In this document: positions 8,338 through 17,114 of the stretch, piece after piece
Position numbering within the stretch: position 1 is the stretch's first letter
How the letters are laid out: every line of letters starts with the position of its first letter
Assembly (NCBI GenBank): GCA_021647205.1
Contig: JAKIVD010000016.1
Location: 1 to 64,000, forward strand
Length of the DNA stretch: 64,000 bases
Direction of reading: 5' to 3'
Source: Bacteroidales bacterium
GTDB lineage: Bacteria > Bacteroidota > Bacteroidia > Bacteroidales > F082
The notes under the pieces: model-generated
What the model saw: only the letters and a program-made list of their open reading frames with translations
What the model was told of the DNA's origin: nothing
Databases searched by the model: none
Program-made: the position numbers and the translations under genes

Positions 8338-9546
8338 TTACAGCCCCAGTTCTTTTTTCAATCTTTTCGGCAACACATCCTTGTGGACGGCAATGCCAAC
8401 GGTCTGCAGTTTTACATAAGCTTCGGAAGCGTAAAAATATCCGTGGTAAATATGGCCTTCGTAGCCCCAGGAATTTTTCACTTTGTAAAACTTATTGCCG
8501 TCCTGGTCCTTTGCAATCCCAACCAGCAGCATGCCGTGGTCATCGGTAACCAGGTAGTTGTCGTAATGGTCTTGTCGCATTTGGGGCGTAATTTCTTTTT
8601 CGGCAACCGGTCCGTCAAAGGCAAACATGGCTTTCTTACGCTCTTTTTCGGTCAGGCTTTCCCATTTTTCTTTTTCCGTTCCGGAGAGGTCTGGTTTATC
8701 CTCATCGGGAATAATGGCAACACCTTTTTTCCACGAAAAGCCTTTGTCGCTCACATCGGCGCCCCAGGCAACGGTGTAACCTTTCTCCAGGGCATTGTCA
8801 ATGGTTTCCATCATTTCCTCCAAATGAATATTCCAGATGGGTGCCCACAGCCAGTTGTCGGGGATTTCCATGACAAATTCCTTGTAATAAGGTCTGCGCA
8901 TGTAAGAAGTCAGTTCGATATAATTGTCGGGATTGAAACCGGTCATGTCCCTGAAACTCTCCGGTGTGTAGGAAACGCCATCCCAGTCAAAGTTGTCAGG
9001 GTTTTCACCAAGGTACACATCCAGTACGGCATTGAATCCTTCGTGCCAGACTGTCGTCAGTTTCTTGTTTTTGTTTTTAATAATCGCATCCACGTAAGCT
9101 TTCAGTACTTCATCCAGTTCGCCGTGGGTGTGTTTTGGTTCGCCGTAATTGAGGCCGGGGCAACTTGTTTCCGGAACCATTCCGTATTCTTTAATCACAC
9201 GGAAAACATCAGTAACTTCCGCACCGGGGCCAAAAGTCGCGTTGCCGTGCATACGCACATATTTCTCAGCTTTGTCGGAATAGGTGTGGTGAACCACAAA
9301 CATTTCCGAAAGGTCGTAAGCCCTGCCGGTCTGCCTCAGTATTTCGGCTTCCACAAAGGCGAGTCCCGAAAAACTCCAACAGGTTCCCGAGCGGAATTGA
9401 TTTCGTACCGGTGTATCTTCAACGTCCACAACCGCCGTAAACCGGTAACCTGTTTCTTCCTCTTTTTTCTTGTCGTCCTGGGCAAAACTTTGGCTGGCCA
9501 TCAGCACGAAGCCGCACATCAGCCATAAAAATGATTTTAATTTCAT
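8338..9546 (-). CDS. Exported C1-family cysteine peptidase (bleomycin hydrolase/PepC-like)
   Basis: This 402-residue papain-fold aminopeptidase-type enzyme has a full catalytic set: Q50 and C56 in NQFRSGTCWSFS, H337 in TDDHGMLL and N358 in KVKNSWG. It resembles the C1B (BLMH/PepC) branch but carries a signal peptide (residues 1-22, ending SQSFAQ), so it acts in the periplasm or outside. That is common for Bacteroidota homologues and unlike cytosolic PepC. It is the last gene of an apparent three-gene operon (ALDH, small lipoprotein, this gene), 21 bases after the lipoprotein gene. A hairpin terminator follows. Peptide scavenging is the likely role. Confidence 0.93.
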   Translation of the reverse strand: MKLKSFLWLMCGFVLMASQSFAQDDKKKEEETGYRFTAVVDVEDTPVRNQFRSGTCWSFSGLAFVEAEILRQTGRAYDLSEMFVVHHTYSDKAEKYVRMHGNATFGPGAEVTDVFRVIKEYGMVPETSCPGLNYGEPKHTHGELDEVLKAYVDAIIKNKNKKLTTVWHEGFNAVLDVYLGENPDNFDWDGVSYTPESFRDMTGFNPDNYIELTSYMRRPYYKEFVMEIPDNWLWAPIWNIHLEEMMETIDNALEKGYTVAWGADVSDKGFSWKKGVAIIPDEDKPDLSGTEKEKWESLTEKERKKAMFAFDGPVAEKEITPQMRQDHYDNYLVTDDHGMLLVGIAKDQDGNKFYKVKNSWGYEGHIYHGYFYASEAYVKLQTVGIAVHKDVLPKRLKKELGL

Positions 9547-9567
9547 GATTTTACGTATTGGTTTAAC

Positions 9568-9951
9568 TTAATTCTCTTCTTTTTTCCGCTCCTCAGCTTT
9601 TTTGCCCTGTACCGTCCTGGCATCCCGGTAATTTTCAATCAGCAGTTTGAGTTCTTCTACCGTAAACTGATAATTGCGGCTCAATTCCAAAATGGTATAG
9701 GGGTGGTCAACATAATGCGGGATGCCCAGTTTCTGTTTCAGGAACGAGTTGGTCATGTTGTTGGCTTTTGCCACTTCGGCCAGTGTCATATCCTTTTCAA
9801 CTACGGCATGGTATTTTTCTGCCGTATCCAGTTGCATTTTTTCTTTGGGCTGCATGCTTTTCATCACTTCTCTCGTCGCTTTCTTTTTGGCTTGTTCGCA
9901 TCCCAAAGCAAGCAGGCTGATGGCAAGAAGCATGAAGAATAACCTGTTCAT
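9568..9951 (-). CDS. Small lipoprotein of unknown function
   Basis: This 127-residue protein has a lipoprotein signal ending LLALGC, with C18 as the lipidated residue. Residues about 47-112 hold two helical segments (MTLAEVAKANNMTNSFLKQ and YTILELSRNYQFTVEELKLL). They resemble the short helical EVA...LGIP modules found at the ends of some electron-transfer membrane proteins. That likeness is weak and gives no function. It starts 3 bases after the ALDH stop and is surely co-transcribed with it. Confidence 0.75.
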   Translation of the reverse strand: MNRLFFMLLAISLLALGCEQAKKKATREVMKSMQPKEKMQLDTAEKYHAVVEKDMTLAEVAKANNMTNSFLKQKLGIPHYVDHPYTILELSRNYQFTVEELKLLIENYRDARTVQGKKAEERKKEEN

Positions 9952-9954
9952 TTA

Positions 9955-11511
9955 TTAAATATCAAAAGTAATTCCCTGTGCCAATGGTAGTTCGTCACCA
10001 AAATTGATGGTGTTCGTCTGGCGGCGCATATAAATTTTCCAGGCATCCGAACCCGATTCGCGTCCGCCGCCGGTGTCTTTTTCACCCCCAAAGGCACCAC
10101 CAATCTCGGCACCGGAAGTACCCAGGTTGATGTTGGCAATTCCACAATCGGAACCGGCTGCGGAAAGGAATTCTTCGGCTTCGCGCACATTCAAAGTAAA
10201 ACAGGCCGATGACAGTCCCTGTGGGACACCATTCTGAATTTCGATGGCGTTGGCGATGGCCCCTTTGTATTTGATAAGGTAAACGATGGGTGCAAAAGTT
10301 TCTTCCTGAACTATTTCAAAATGGTTCTCGGCTTCCGCGATACAGGGAACAACATAGTTGCCCGATTCGTAGCCTTGACCATCAAGGAGCTGTCCGCCGA
10401 ACAATACTTTTCCGCCTTCTTCTTCTACTTTTCTTACCGCATTGGCAAACAGCTCAACCGACCACTTGTCAATCAGCGGGCCAACCAGAAAATCTTCGTT
10501 GAGCGGGTTGCCGATTTTTGGGACAATCTTTTTGTAGGCAGAAACAAATTTGTCGCGCACCTCATTGTAAATATCTTCGTGGATGATGATTCTTCTTGTG
10601 GTTGTGCAACGTTGTCCGGCAGTACCCACTGTTCCAAATACTGTTGACATTACGGCCATTTGGATATCGGCACTGGGGGTAATGATCACGGCGTTGTTCC
10701 CGCCCAGTTCAAGTATGGTTTTGCCAAGCCTTTTCCCCACAATGCCGCCCACACGTTGTCCCACAGCGGTGGAACCGGTTACCGACATCAATTGTACCCT
10801 TTTGTCGGCAAGGAAATTATCACCCATTACCGAAGATTTGGCAACCACCAGGTTGAATACGCCTTCAGGGACGTTATTTTCTTTTAATACCTGATGGATA
10901 ATTTTTTGTGTTGCCAGCGCGGTCAGCGGGGTTTTGGACGAAGGTTTCCAGATGACCACATCACCGGCAATGGCTGCCAGGGCAGTATTCCACGCCCATA
11001 CCGCAACAGGGAAATTATATGAAGTAACGATACCCACAATGCCGAGCGGGTGGTATTGTTCCGAAAGGCGGTGGTCAACGCGTTCCGATTGCAAATTGAC
11101 ACCATTGATGAGGCGTGACTGTCCCACGGCAAAATCGCAGATGTCGATCATTTCCTGTACTTCGCCAAGCCCTTCCTGGTAGATTTTGCCCATTTCCAGC
11201 GTAACGAGAGCACCGAGTGCTTCTTTCTTTTCGCGGAGGGCAAGGCCAATCTGACGGACGATTTCGCCCCGGATGGGGGCCGGTACTTTGCGCCAAACTT
11301 TAAATGCTTGCTGTGCTTTGACGACAACCATTTCGTAATCATCCATTGTGGCGTTTTTTACTTTGGCAATTTCTTTCCCGTCAATGGGCGAAAAGGAGGA
11401 AGTAACATCACCTGTCGTTTCAAACCATTCCGTCCCTGTCGATACACCGGGGTTTAACTCGTCTAAACCCAGGGCTTCGAGAATTTTTTTACTGTCCTGA
11501 TATTTGTTCAT
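9955..11511 (-). CDS. Aldehyde dehydrogenase, ALDH7 (antiquitin/piperideine-6-carboxylate dehydrogenase) type
   Basis: This NAD-dependent cytosolic aldehyde dehydrogenase has 518 residues. Catalytic C302 (GQRCTTTRR), E268 (LELGG) and N166 (SYNFPV) are all present. The sequence around NGVNLQSERVDHRLSEQYHP and GGNNAVIITPSAD fits the ALDH7 branch, which oxidises alpha-aminoadipate semialdehyde in lysine breakdown. The substrate is inferred from the family only, and no other lysine-catabolic gene is nearby. It is first in an operon with the lipoprotein and C1 peptidase genes. A TACCTTTG promoter box lies 46 bases upstream, so the neighbouring insertion sequence has not separated it from its promoter. 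Confidence 0.93.
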   Translation of the reverse strand: MNKYQDSKKILEALGLDELNPGVSTGTEWFETTGDVTSSFSPIDGKEIAKVKNATMDDYEMVVVKAQQAFKVWRKVPAPIRGEIVRQIGLALREKKEALGALVTLEMGKIYQEGLGEVQEMIDICDFAVGQSRLINGVNLQSERVDHRLSEQYHPLGIVGIVTSYNFPVAVWAWNTALAAIAGDVVIWKPSSKTPLTALATQKIIHQVLKENNVPEGVFNLVVAKSSVMGDNFLADKRVQLMSVTGSTAVGQRVGGIVGKRLGKTILELGGNNAVIITPSADIQMAVMSTVFGTVGTAGQRCTTTRRIIIHEDIYNEVRDKFVSAYKKIVPKIGNPLNEDFLVGPLIDKWSVELFANAVRKVEEEGGKVLFGGQLLDGQGYESGNYVVPCIAEAENHFEIVQEETFAPIVYLIKYKGAIANAIEIQNGVPQGLSSACFTLNVREAEEFLSAAGSDCGIANINLGTSGAEIGGAFGGEKDTGGGRESGSDAWKIYMRRQTNTINFGDELPLAQGITFDI

Positions 11512-11557
11512 TGTTTTACTGAATTTTTGTTCGTTATGATGCGAAAATTAAGAACGG

Positions 11558-11565
11558 CAAAGGTA
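11558..11565 (-). promoter_or_regulatory. Putative -7 promoter box of the ALDH operon (TACCTTTG)
   Basis: The minus strand reads TACCTTTG, a full match to TAnnTTTG, 46 bases upstream of the ALDH start. A -33 TTTG is not evident. Confidence 0.45.
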
Positions 11566-11662
11566 AAAAAATGAAGACATTAGGATACGCGATTTCCAAG
11601 AAAAAACCTTTCGCAGCCAATCAAAGAACCCCGGGTTCAAATTATTTGTTTTTTTGGTTCTA

Positions 11663-12592
11663 CTACCATTTTTGTGGGTAGAGGTCTAAACCGCCATGAA
11701 AAAAGAGTATGGCACTTCTGAAATTGACAAACTTTCGATAGCCTCTTCCCACAAGTTTTATTTCTTGTATTTTACCATTTAACCTTTCTGCCATTGCATT
11801 GTTTAAATTACTTATCAATGCGTTTACGCCCCCCCCCATATGCGAAACGAACATCAATACAACTTTGTTTACTTCTTTAATGCCCTGCATAAATGAATCC
11901 TGGGCCCAACTGACAAATAACTGCCCTGCTTCTTTTTCCTGATTGCAGAACCCGAACAGTTCCCTAAAATTTTCTCTTATGTGCCATACTTTTGAAACTT
12001 CAAAGTTTGCTGATTTTATCAGATCAAATTTGTCCCTTTGCTTTTCTGTCAGGTTTTCTTCATTTTTCAATATTGCATACCGGCTATCAATAAGTGCATC
12101 ATTGTACTTAACTTCCCTGCGCCTGACCATATCCATGCTTTTGTTCAGGTATGCTATCAGATGAAATTTGTCGTGGACAATCTCTGCATTGGGGCAGATT
12201 GCCCCAACAGAGTTTATGTAAGCCTTCCACATATCCATGCTTACTGTATTGATGGATTGGCGTTGCTGCTCGTTGAATGTGCTTAAGAGCAGTTGCTTGA
12301 CAGATTCCTGGTCACGCCCTTCCCCTACGTCCAAAACAGCACCACTGCGCGGATGTGATATTACAGTCACGTAATGATGGCCTTTCTTAAATGATTTCTC
12401 GTCTATGCTAATATGTTCAAACGCGACTGTTGACATATCCCTGCGCTGCATGCCCCTTTCAGTACTCCTGTGAAGTATCCTGTTGACCATACGAAAACTA
12501 CAGTTCATAAACTCCGCCGTCTTGGTTTGGTTTTTGGTCGCTTGTAGCAGCTTTATCACCCTTATCTCAAAATGGAAAAGTATGGCGGTCAT
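11663..12592 (-). CDS. ISL3-family transposase, C-terminal catalytic part (second frame)
   Basis: These 309 residues hold a helix-turn-helix-like start (TKTAEFMNCSFRMVNRIL) and the ISL3 DDE transposase core. The acidic triad candidates are D in HISIDEKSFKKG, D in VHDKFHLIAYLN and E in NAMAERLNGKIQ. The C-terminus (GRGYRKFVNFRSAILFFHGG) is typical of the family. The N-terminal zinc-finger part is encoded just upstream in a frame offset by one base, overlapping by 26 bases. A full family member is about 400-430 residues, so the two pieces add up to one protein. Either a one-base change broke the gene or the two frames are joined by +1 slippage near ACTTTTCCA. The internal ATG at 12592 is unlikely to be a natural start. 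Confidence 0.8.
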   Translation of the reverse strand: MTAILFHFEIRVIKLLQATKNQTKTAEFMNCSFRMVNRILHRSTERGMQRRDMSTVAFEHISIDEKSFKKGHHYVTVISHPRSGAVLDVGEGRDQESVKQLLLSTFNEQQRQSINTVSMDMWKAYINSVGAICPNAEIVHDKFHLIAYLNKSMDMVRRREVKYNDALIDSRYAILKNEENLTEKQRDKFDLIKSANFEVSKVWHIRENFRELFGFCNQEKEAGQLFVSWAQDSFMQGIKEVNKVVLMFVSHMGGGVNALISNLNNAMAERLNGKIQEIKLVGRGYRKFVNFRSAILFFHGGLDLYPQKW

Positions 12593-12896
12593 GTTTGTCT
12601 GCCCAGCCCAGGGCTATTTGCTTTATAGTACCATCTTTGCATTTAACCCTTGGTATACGACATCTTACATAGGACTTGTATTGTAGAATGTCCAAATGAC
12701 GCCATTCCCTTTGTTCAACGTGATCATAAAGACTGGCTGGTTCCATGGTCTCAGGATCTTCATAATAATCTGAAATATATTCCAAATACAAATAAACATG
12801 TAGCTTCCTGTGATCAGTCTCAACTTTTGTTAAGACCCAGTCATCACCAAAATCCAATAATAAATTGAAAAAATCTTTTGTGAAATCCATACCCAA
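12567..12896 (-). CDS. ISL3-family transposase, N-terminal part (first frame)
   Basis: This 109-residue piece covers the N-terminal region of an ISL3 transposase, with VRCRIPRVKCKDGTIKQIALGWAD running into the family's junction with the catalytic half. The zinc-binding cysteines expected here are only partly evident (C in YVRCRIP and VKCKDG). It ends in TGA at 12567 just as the catalytic frame takes over. Its start lies 35 bases inside the right end of the element, as expected for the true transposase start. Confidence 0.7.
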   Translation of the reverse strand: MGMDFTKDFFNLLLDFGDDWVLTKVETDHRKLHVYLYLEYISDYYEDPETMEPASLYDHVEQREWRHLDILQYKSYVRCRIPRVKCKDGTIKQIALGWADKHDRHTFPF

Positions 12897-12985
12897 AATT
12901 ATAATTTACCCACAAAGTTTGCAGTAGAACCGATTTTTTCAAACAATGTACCTACTTTTACACCATAACAAACAAAAGCGAAACA

Positions 12986-15241
12986 ATGATGAGATTTACA
13001 TTACTTTCATTTTGCCTTCTGGCAGTTAATTTACTGTTTGGCCAGATTATTCACATTCCCGCCGATTACCTGACAATCCAGCAGGGAATTGATGCGGCAA
13101 CCGACGGTGACACAGTGCTTGTGCATGCAGGCACTTACATTGAGAACATCAACTTTAACGGGAAAAATATCAGTGTAGGTTCCTTGTTTTTGACCACCCT
13201 TGATACTTCCTACATCTCCCAAACGGTGATTGACGGCGATTCGGCCGGCAGCGTGGTGGTGTTTTCCGCCGGGGAAACCCCGTCGGCACTGCTTTCCGGA
13301 TTTACCCTGACCAACGGTTTCGCCGATGAGGGGGGAGGGGTTTACATCCGGGAATCGTCACCCACACTGGAACATTTGATTGTGAAAGAAAATGTGGCTG
13401 ATGCAGGAGGCGGTATTTTGCTGGACAGTTCGGCTTCGGTTTTATCCGATATTCTGCTGACCGGAAACTACGGGGACGGGGGTGGTATCGCATGCATTGA
13501 TGCGGAAGCGGAATTCAGTAATTTAACCATTAAAAACAACGTGGCCCCACATTATGGGGGTGCCTTTTATTTAGAAAACTCACCGGTTACGATTGCGGAT
13601 GTTAAGATGGAAAACAACAATGCAAATAATTTTGGCGGTGCCATTTTTTGCTGGGACGGTTCGGACATCAGCCTGGAAAATACAAGCATCAGAAACAACC
13701 AGGCCGCGAATGGTGGTGGCCTGTCAGTTTGGGACTCCAATCCGGTACTGGGAAATGTAAGTATCATCGGAAACACGGCAACCGAACTGGGAGGGGGGAT
13801 GGAACTGAATAATTCGCTGCCGGTTTTTGACGGCAACAAACTTTGCAACGTTTACCTCAACAACGCGCGCGAAGGAAACGACTTCTTTGCCAACCAGCCG
13901 TTGACGGCAACGCTCGACACTTTTTCTGTTTTATCGCCAACCGATTTTTATGCCTCCCCCCTGCGCCATTACACTTTCACCATCTCCAATGGTAAGTTAT
14001 CTCAAACGGATGCCGACCTGTTTGTTTCCCCTTCGGGTGACGACAACAACAGCGGCATCAGTGCCGGCGAGGCCTTAAAAACCATCAGGAAGGCGACATC
14101 GGTCATCCTTGCCGATAGCCTGAACCCCAAGTCAGTTTATTTACTTGAAGGTGTTTACAGCCCCCAAAGCAACGGGGAACCCTTTCCTGTCAATATCCCC
14201 GATTACATCAGCCTGACAGGTACATCGGTGAATTTGGTGACACTGGATGCCGACAGTGGGTCGGGGGTCATCGAAGTACTGTTCAACGCCTCCACACAAA
14301 TTAGCAATCTGACCCTGACGGGAGGGGCCGGCAGCAAAGGAGCTGGTATTTATGCCGAAGAATCAGGCCTGCTGCTTGAAACAGTAAGAATTCAAAACAA
14401 CAGTGCCGCTTATGGTGGTGGTGCTTATTTTGATGAATGCCGGCCAGATATTGTCAATGTTCTTTTTTCAGCGAATAAGGCCACAGTCAACGGGGGTGGG
14501 ATTTATCTTGCCAATTCACAGGCAAACATCCTCAACACAACGATTTCGTCAAACGATGCCGGCCAGACCGCCGGCGGGGTCTTCAATTACCGTTCAAAGA
14601 TTTTATTAACAAACAGTATTTTATGGGATGATTTACCTTTGGAGATTTCCTTCGTTACATCGGGGGGAAGCGGCAGTTACAGCATCAACTTTTCGTATTC
14701 CGACTTGCAGGGCGGTGAAGAAGGTATCGACAACCCGGGCAACGACACCATCTACTGGCTGGACGGGAACATCGACCAGGATCCTGTTTTCCTCGGGAAA
14801 TGGGATTTCCCTTTTCAGATCAATGACGGTTCGCCCTGCATGGATGCCGGAACCCCCGACACCACCGGGCTGAACCTGCCGGAAACCGACCTTGCCGGCG
14901 ACCCCCGTTTTTTTGGTGATGCCGTTGACATGGGTGCTTACGAGTGGAATCTTTTTGTGGGACAGGAAGAAACCGTTGAAACGGGCCAGACTTTATTGAA
15001 CATTTTTCCAAACCCGGTCAGCAACCAGGCCACAATTGCATTCGAAGTTCAACAGGAAGGTGCTTTACAAATTGAATTGTACAACGCTTCCGGAGCAATG
15101 GTAAAAACCTTTGAAAGGAAAAGCGTGAAAACGGGTCAGCAAATTATTACAATCGGGACGCATCATTTGAGCCCCGGCATCTATTTCCTGCGTTTGACGG
15201 CCGGTGGGGAAGTGGTGACGAGGAGAGTAGTGAAGCTTTAA
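12986..15241 (+). CDS. Exported parallel beta-helix protein with T9SS type A sorting domain
   Basis: A signal peptide (residues 1-19, ending LLFGQ) is followed by two right-handed beta-helix regions (about 20-300 and 345-610). Their coils show repeats of the type NNxAxxGGGxxxxxSxPxxxNVxxxxN. The start of the second half, SPSGDDNNSGISAGEALKTI, is the DUF1565/pectate-lyase-like entry motif. The last 80 residues are a T9SS type A domain (LLNIFPNPVSNQ, then GIYFLRLTAGGEVVTRRVVKL). This is therefore a cell-surface or secreted cargo of the T9SS. Such folds bind or cut polysaccharides, but no catalytic residues can be assigned. It starts 54 bases beyond the insertion sequence. Confidence 0.9.
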   Translation: MMRFTLLSFCLLAVNLLFGQIIHIPADYLTIQQGIDAATDGDTVLVHAGTYIENINFNGKNISVGSLFLTTLDTSYISQTVIDGDSAGSVVVFSAGETPSALLSGFTLTNGFADEGGGVYIRESSPTLEHLIVKENVADAGGGILLDSSASVLSDILLTGNYGDGGGIACIDAEAEFSNLTIKNNVAPHYGGAFYLENSPVTIADVKMENNNANNFGGAIFCWDGSDISLENTSIRNNQAANGGGLSVWDSNPVLGNVSIIGNTATELGGGMELNNSLPVFDGNKLCNVYLNNAREGNDFFANQPLTATLDTFSVLSPTDFYASPLRHYTFTISNGKLSQTDADLFVSPSGDDNNSGISAGEALKTIRKATSVILADSLNPKSVYLLEGVYSPQSNGEPFPVNIPDYISLTGTSVNLVTLDADSGSGVIEVLFNASTQISNLTLTGGAGSKGAGIYAEESGLLLETVRIQNNSAAYGGGAYFDECRPDIVNVLFSANKATVNGGGIYLANSQANILNTTISSNDAGQTAGGVFNYRSKILLTNSILWDDLPLEISFVTSGGSGSYSINFSYSDLQGGEEGIDNPGNDTIYWLDGNIDQDPVFLGKWDFPFQINDGSPCMDAGTPDTTGLNLPETDLAGDPRFFGDAVDMGAYEWNLFVGQEETVETGQTLLNIFPNPVSNQATIAFEVQQEGALQIELYNASGAMVKTFERKSVKTGQQIITIGTHHLSPGIYFLRLTAGGEVVTRRVVKL

Positions 15242-15290
15242 CCCTCTCCGGCCTTCCTCGGTGATAGAAATCTCCACTCTGAGGGGGTTC

Positions 15291-15307
15291 CCCGTCTTCC
15301 GGACGGG
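15291..15307. terminator. Possible terminator hairpin between convergent T9SS cargo genes
   Basis: CCCGTC (15291-15296) and GACGGG (15302-15307) form a short GC-rich stem in the 72-base gap between two convergent genes. There is no T-run, so termination is an inference from position. Confidence 0.3.
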
Positions 15308-15313
15308 CAGCGG

Positions 15314-17014
15314 TCAGGGCCCAACCACAAGTTTTTTGACGCGGCTTGAAAAACTGCTTTGCAACACCAAAAGGTAAATCCCGTTTGGCAGTTCGCCTGC
15401 ATTCAGTTTTAGTTGATGTCTGCCCGCTTGCCGGGTTTCGTTGAGCAATGTTTTTAGCCCTTGACCGTTGAGGTCAAAAAGCGAAACCCGTACGCGGGAG
15501 TTTTGCGGAAGTTCAAAAGTGATTACCGCACTTTGGTTTGCGGGATTGGGAGCGATGGAAAGGTTTGCGGAAAGCCCGGCGGGCTTGTGAACACCGGTCA
15601 CCGTCGAATCTTCGATGATCATCACGTACTGGTTGGCTGCAATGCTCCCGGATCGCTGCACCAGGCCCGAAGGCCAGTAAACCGCGATGCTGTCGGCTGC
15701 AGTTGCCTCATCCAAACCAAAGTGCAGTTGCAGATTGTCAAAATCGTGAAATCCCCCGCTGGGAAGCAGGTTCCTGGAGATGCGTTGCCCGCCGGCCCAG
15801 ACATCCACCTGTGCCCCGATGCCGTTGGGGTTTGAAATTGTCCCTTTCAGCTTAACCATCAGCCAGTTGCCTGGACAGTTGGTGTTTTTGAACAGGCGGT
15901 ATTTGTCGATGTGGCCGGCAGCAAAAAAGTCGATGGCACCGTCGCCGTTGAAATCGGCCCAGGCATGGCCGAAGTAGTCGCCGATCCACTCGCCCGAAAT
16001 GCCCAGTTCAGGCCCCACCTCCACGAAAGTTTCGGCTTCAAGGCTTTTTTGCATGGTGTTGCTGTAGGAATAAAAATCGTGGTGGGACGAAAAAATGTCC
16101 AGCCATCCGTCGCTGTTGTAGTCCGTGAAAGCCGTGGTGCGTGTGTCGTTATGCCCCTGGGTGCCGGTGGCCCAGGTCACATCCGAGAAAGTGCCGTCGC
16201 CGTTGTTTTCGAACAATTTGCAACTCAGCGAGGAGTAACTCCCCACATAAATATCCACCCAGCCGTCGTTGTTGTAGTCGCCCACATCCAGCGCATGGGC
16301 ACCCTGGGTGTAGCTCACGCCGGCGGCAACGGTTACATCCGAAAAGCTTCCGTCACCGTTATTTTTCAGCAGGGTGTTGGGGTTGTCGCCGTAAGTTGTC
16401 CAGTACAAATCCATCAGCCCGTCGCGGTTGTAGTCCAGCACGGCAATACCCATAAAATCGGGCATGGGGGCGATGGGAACGGCATTTGAGAAGGTAGCGT
16501 CGCCGTTGTTGTAAAGGATGGAAACATCGTCACCGGCCACCGAAACCAGGTCGGTAAAACCGTCGTTGTTGAAGTCGGCAAGGTTGTAAACGGCTGCACT
16601 GCCGATGCCCGCTCCGGCCGTAATGTCGGTAAAGGTACCGTCGCCGTTACTTTCAAAAAGGAATTGCGTGCCCGAGCGTGTGCGCAGCACCAGGTCGTTG
16701 AATGCGTCGCCGGTTACTTCGGCAATAATGATCTTGTTGGCACCAAGGCCGTTCAGCCCTGCCGAAGCCGTGATGTCGCTAAAGTGGTCGCCATCGTTGC
16801 GGTAGAACCAAAAACCGTCGCCCTCCTGGTTGGAGATGCCGAGGTCGGGATCGCCGTCACCGTCAATGTCGCCCCAACCGACGGCATGGCCCAGGCCGGT
16901 TTGTCCGCCAATCCCCATCGAAGAGGTAACGTTCTTGAAAACCTGTTGACTAAACCCCTGATGAGCACAGAGGGTAAGTAAAATTATTGAAAGTGAGCGC
17001 AGGATATGCTTCAT
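15314..17014 (-). CDS. Exported FG-GAP repeat protein with ASPIC/UnbV domain and T9SS type A sorting domain
   Basis: Integrin-like FG-GAP/VCBS repeats run through the first two thirds. Calcium-binding loops appear as GDIDGDGDPDLG, DFNNDGFTDL, DYNRDGLMDLYW, DYNNDGWVDIYVG and DYNSDGWLDIF. An ASPIC/UnbV domain follows (GIGAQVDVWAGG ... AVYWPSGLVQ), and then a type A sorting domain (LSIAPNPANQSAVITF ... GIYLLVLQSSFSSRVKKLVVGP). The protein is a surface-exposed T9SS cargo, probably for binding. The start at 17014 is preferred over longer forms because it begins the signal peptide (MKHILRSLSIILL...GFSQ). A TAAATTTG box also lies 25 bases upstream of it. Confidence 0.9.
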   Translation of the reverse strand: MKHILRSLSIILLTLCAHQGFSQQVFKNVTSSMGIGGQTGLGHAVGWGDIDGDGDPDLGISNQEGDGFWFYRNDGDHFSDITASAGLNGLGANKIIIAEVTGDAFNDLVLRTRSGTQFLFESNGDGTFTDITAGAGIGSAAVYNLADFNNDGFTDLVSVAGDDVSILYNNGDATFSNAVPIAPMPDFMGIAVLDYNRDGLMDLYWTTYGDNPNTLLKNNGDGSFSDVTVAAGVSYTQGAHALDVGDYNNDGWVDIYVGSYSSLSCKLFENNGDGTFSDVTWATGTQGHNDTRTTAFTDYNSDGWLDIFSSHHDFYSYSNTMQKSLEAETFVEVGPELGISGEWIGDYFGHAWADFNGDGAIDFFAAGHIDKYRLFKNTNCPGNWLMVKLKGTISNPNGIGAQVDVWAGGQRISRNLLPSGGFHDFDNLQLHFGLDEATAADSIAVYWPSGLVQRSGSIAANQYVMIIEDSTVTGVHKPAGLSANLSIAPNPANQSAVITFELPQNSRVRVSLFDLNGQGLKTLLNETRQAGRHQLKLNAGELPNGIYLLVLQSSFSSRVKKLVVGP

Positions 17015-17038
17015 TTGTCCGAAGGATTGTTTGCAGAA

Positions 17039-17046
17039 CAAATTTA
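17039..17046 (-). promoter_or_regulatory. Putative -7 promoter box of the FG-GAP protein (TAAATTTG)
   Basis: The minus strand reads TAAATTTG, a full consensus match, 25 bases upstream of the ATG at 17014. It lies inside the longest open frame, so it argues against the longer start sites. Confidence 0.45.
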
Positions 17047-17114
17047 GAAAAAGGTGGGACATGTAAACTTTTCTTTTTATCTTTACCGGACAAAACCAAA
17101 ACATTGAATCTCAA

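Larger units (their letters stand above)
11656..12931 (-). mobile_element. ISL3-family insertion sequence, 1276 bp, with terminal inverted repeats
   Basis: The left end (11656-11681, GGTTCTACTACC...GTGGGTAG) and the right end (12906-12931, read on the other strand as GGTTCTACTGCA...GTGGGTAA) match at 21 of 26 positions. The flanks are GTTTTTTT (11648-11655) and GATTTTTT (12932-12939). They match at 7 of 8 bases, as expected for the 8-bp target duplication of the ISL3 family with one later change. Inside is an ISL3-type DDE transposase split into two frames. The last codons of the transposase lie within the left inverted repeat. The element sits between two divergent genes and interrupts neither. 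Confidence 0.88.

Noticed and set aside
8383-9528. 381-codon open frame on the plus strand
   Set aside because: It is antisense to the C1 peptidase, which has a signal peptide and a complete catalytic triad. The plus-strand product shows no family and is rich in Phe, Val and His, as expected for a reverse-strand shadow.
15911-16489. 192-codon plus-strand frame over the FG-GAP repeats
   Set aside because: It is made by the repetitive GAT/GAC-rich calcium loops of the opposite-strand gene. No start region or homology supports it.
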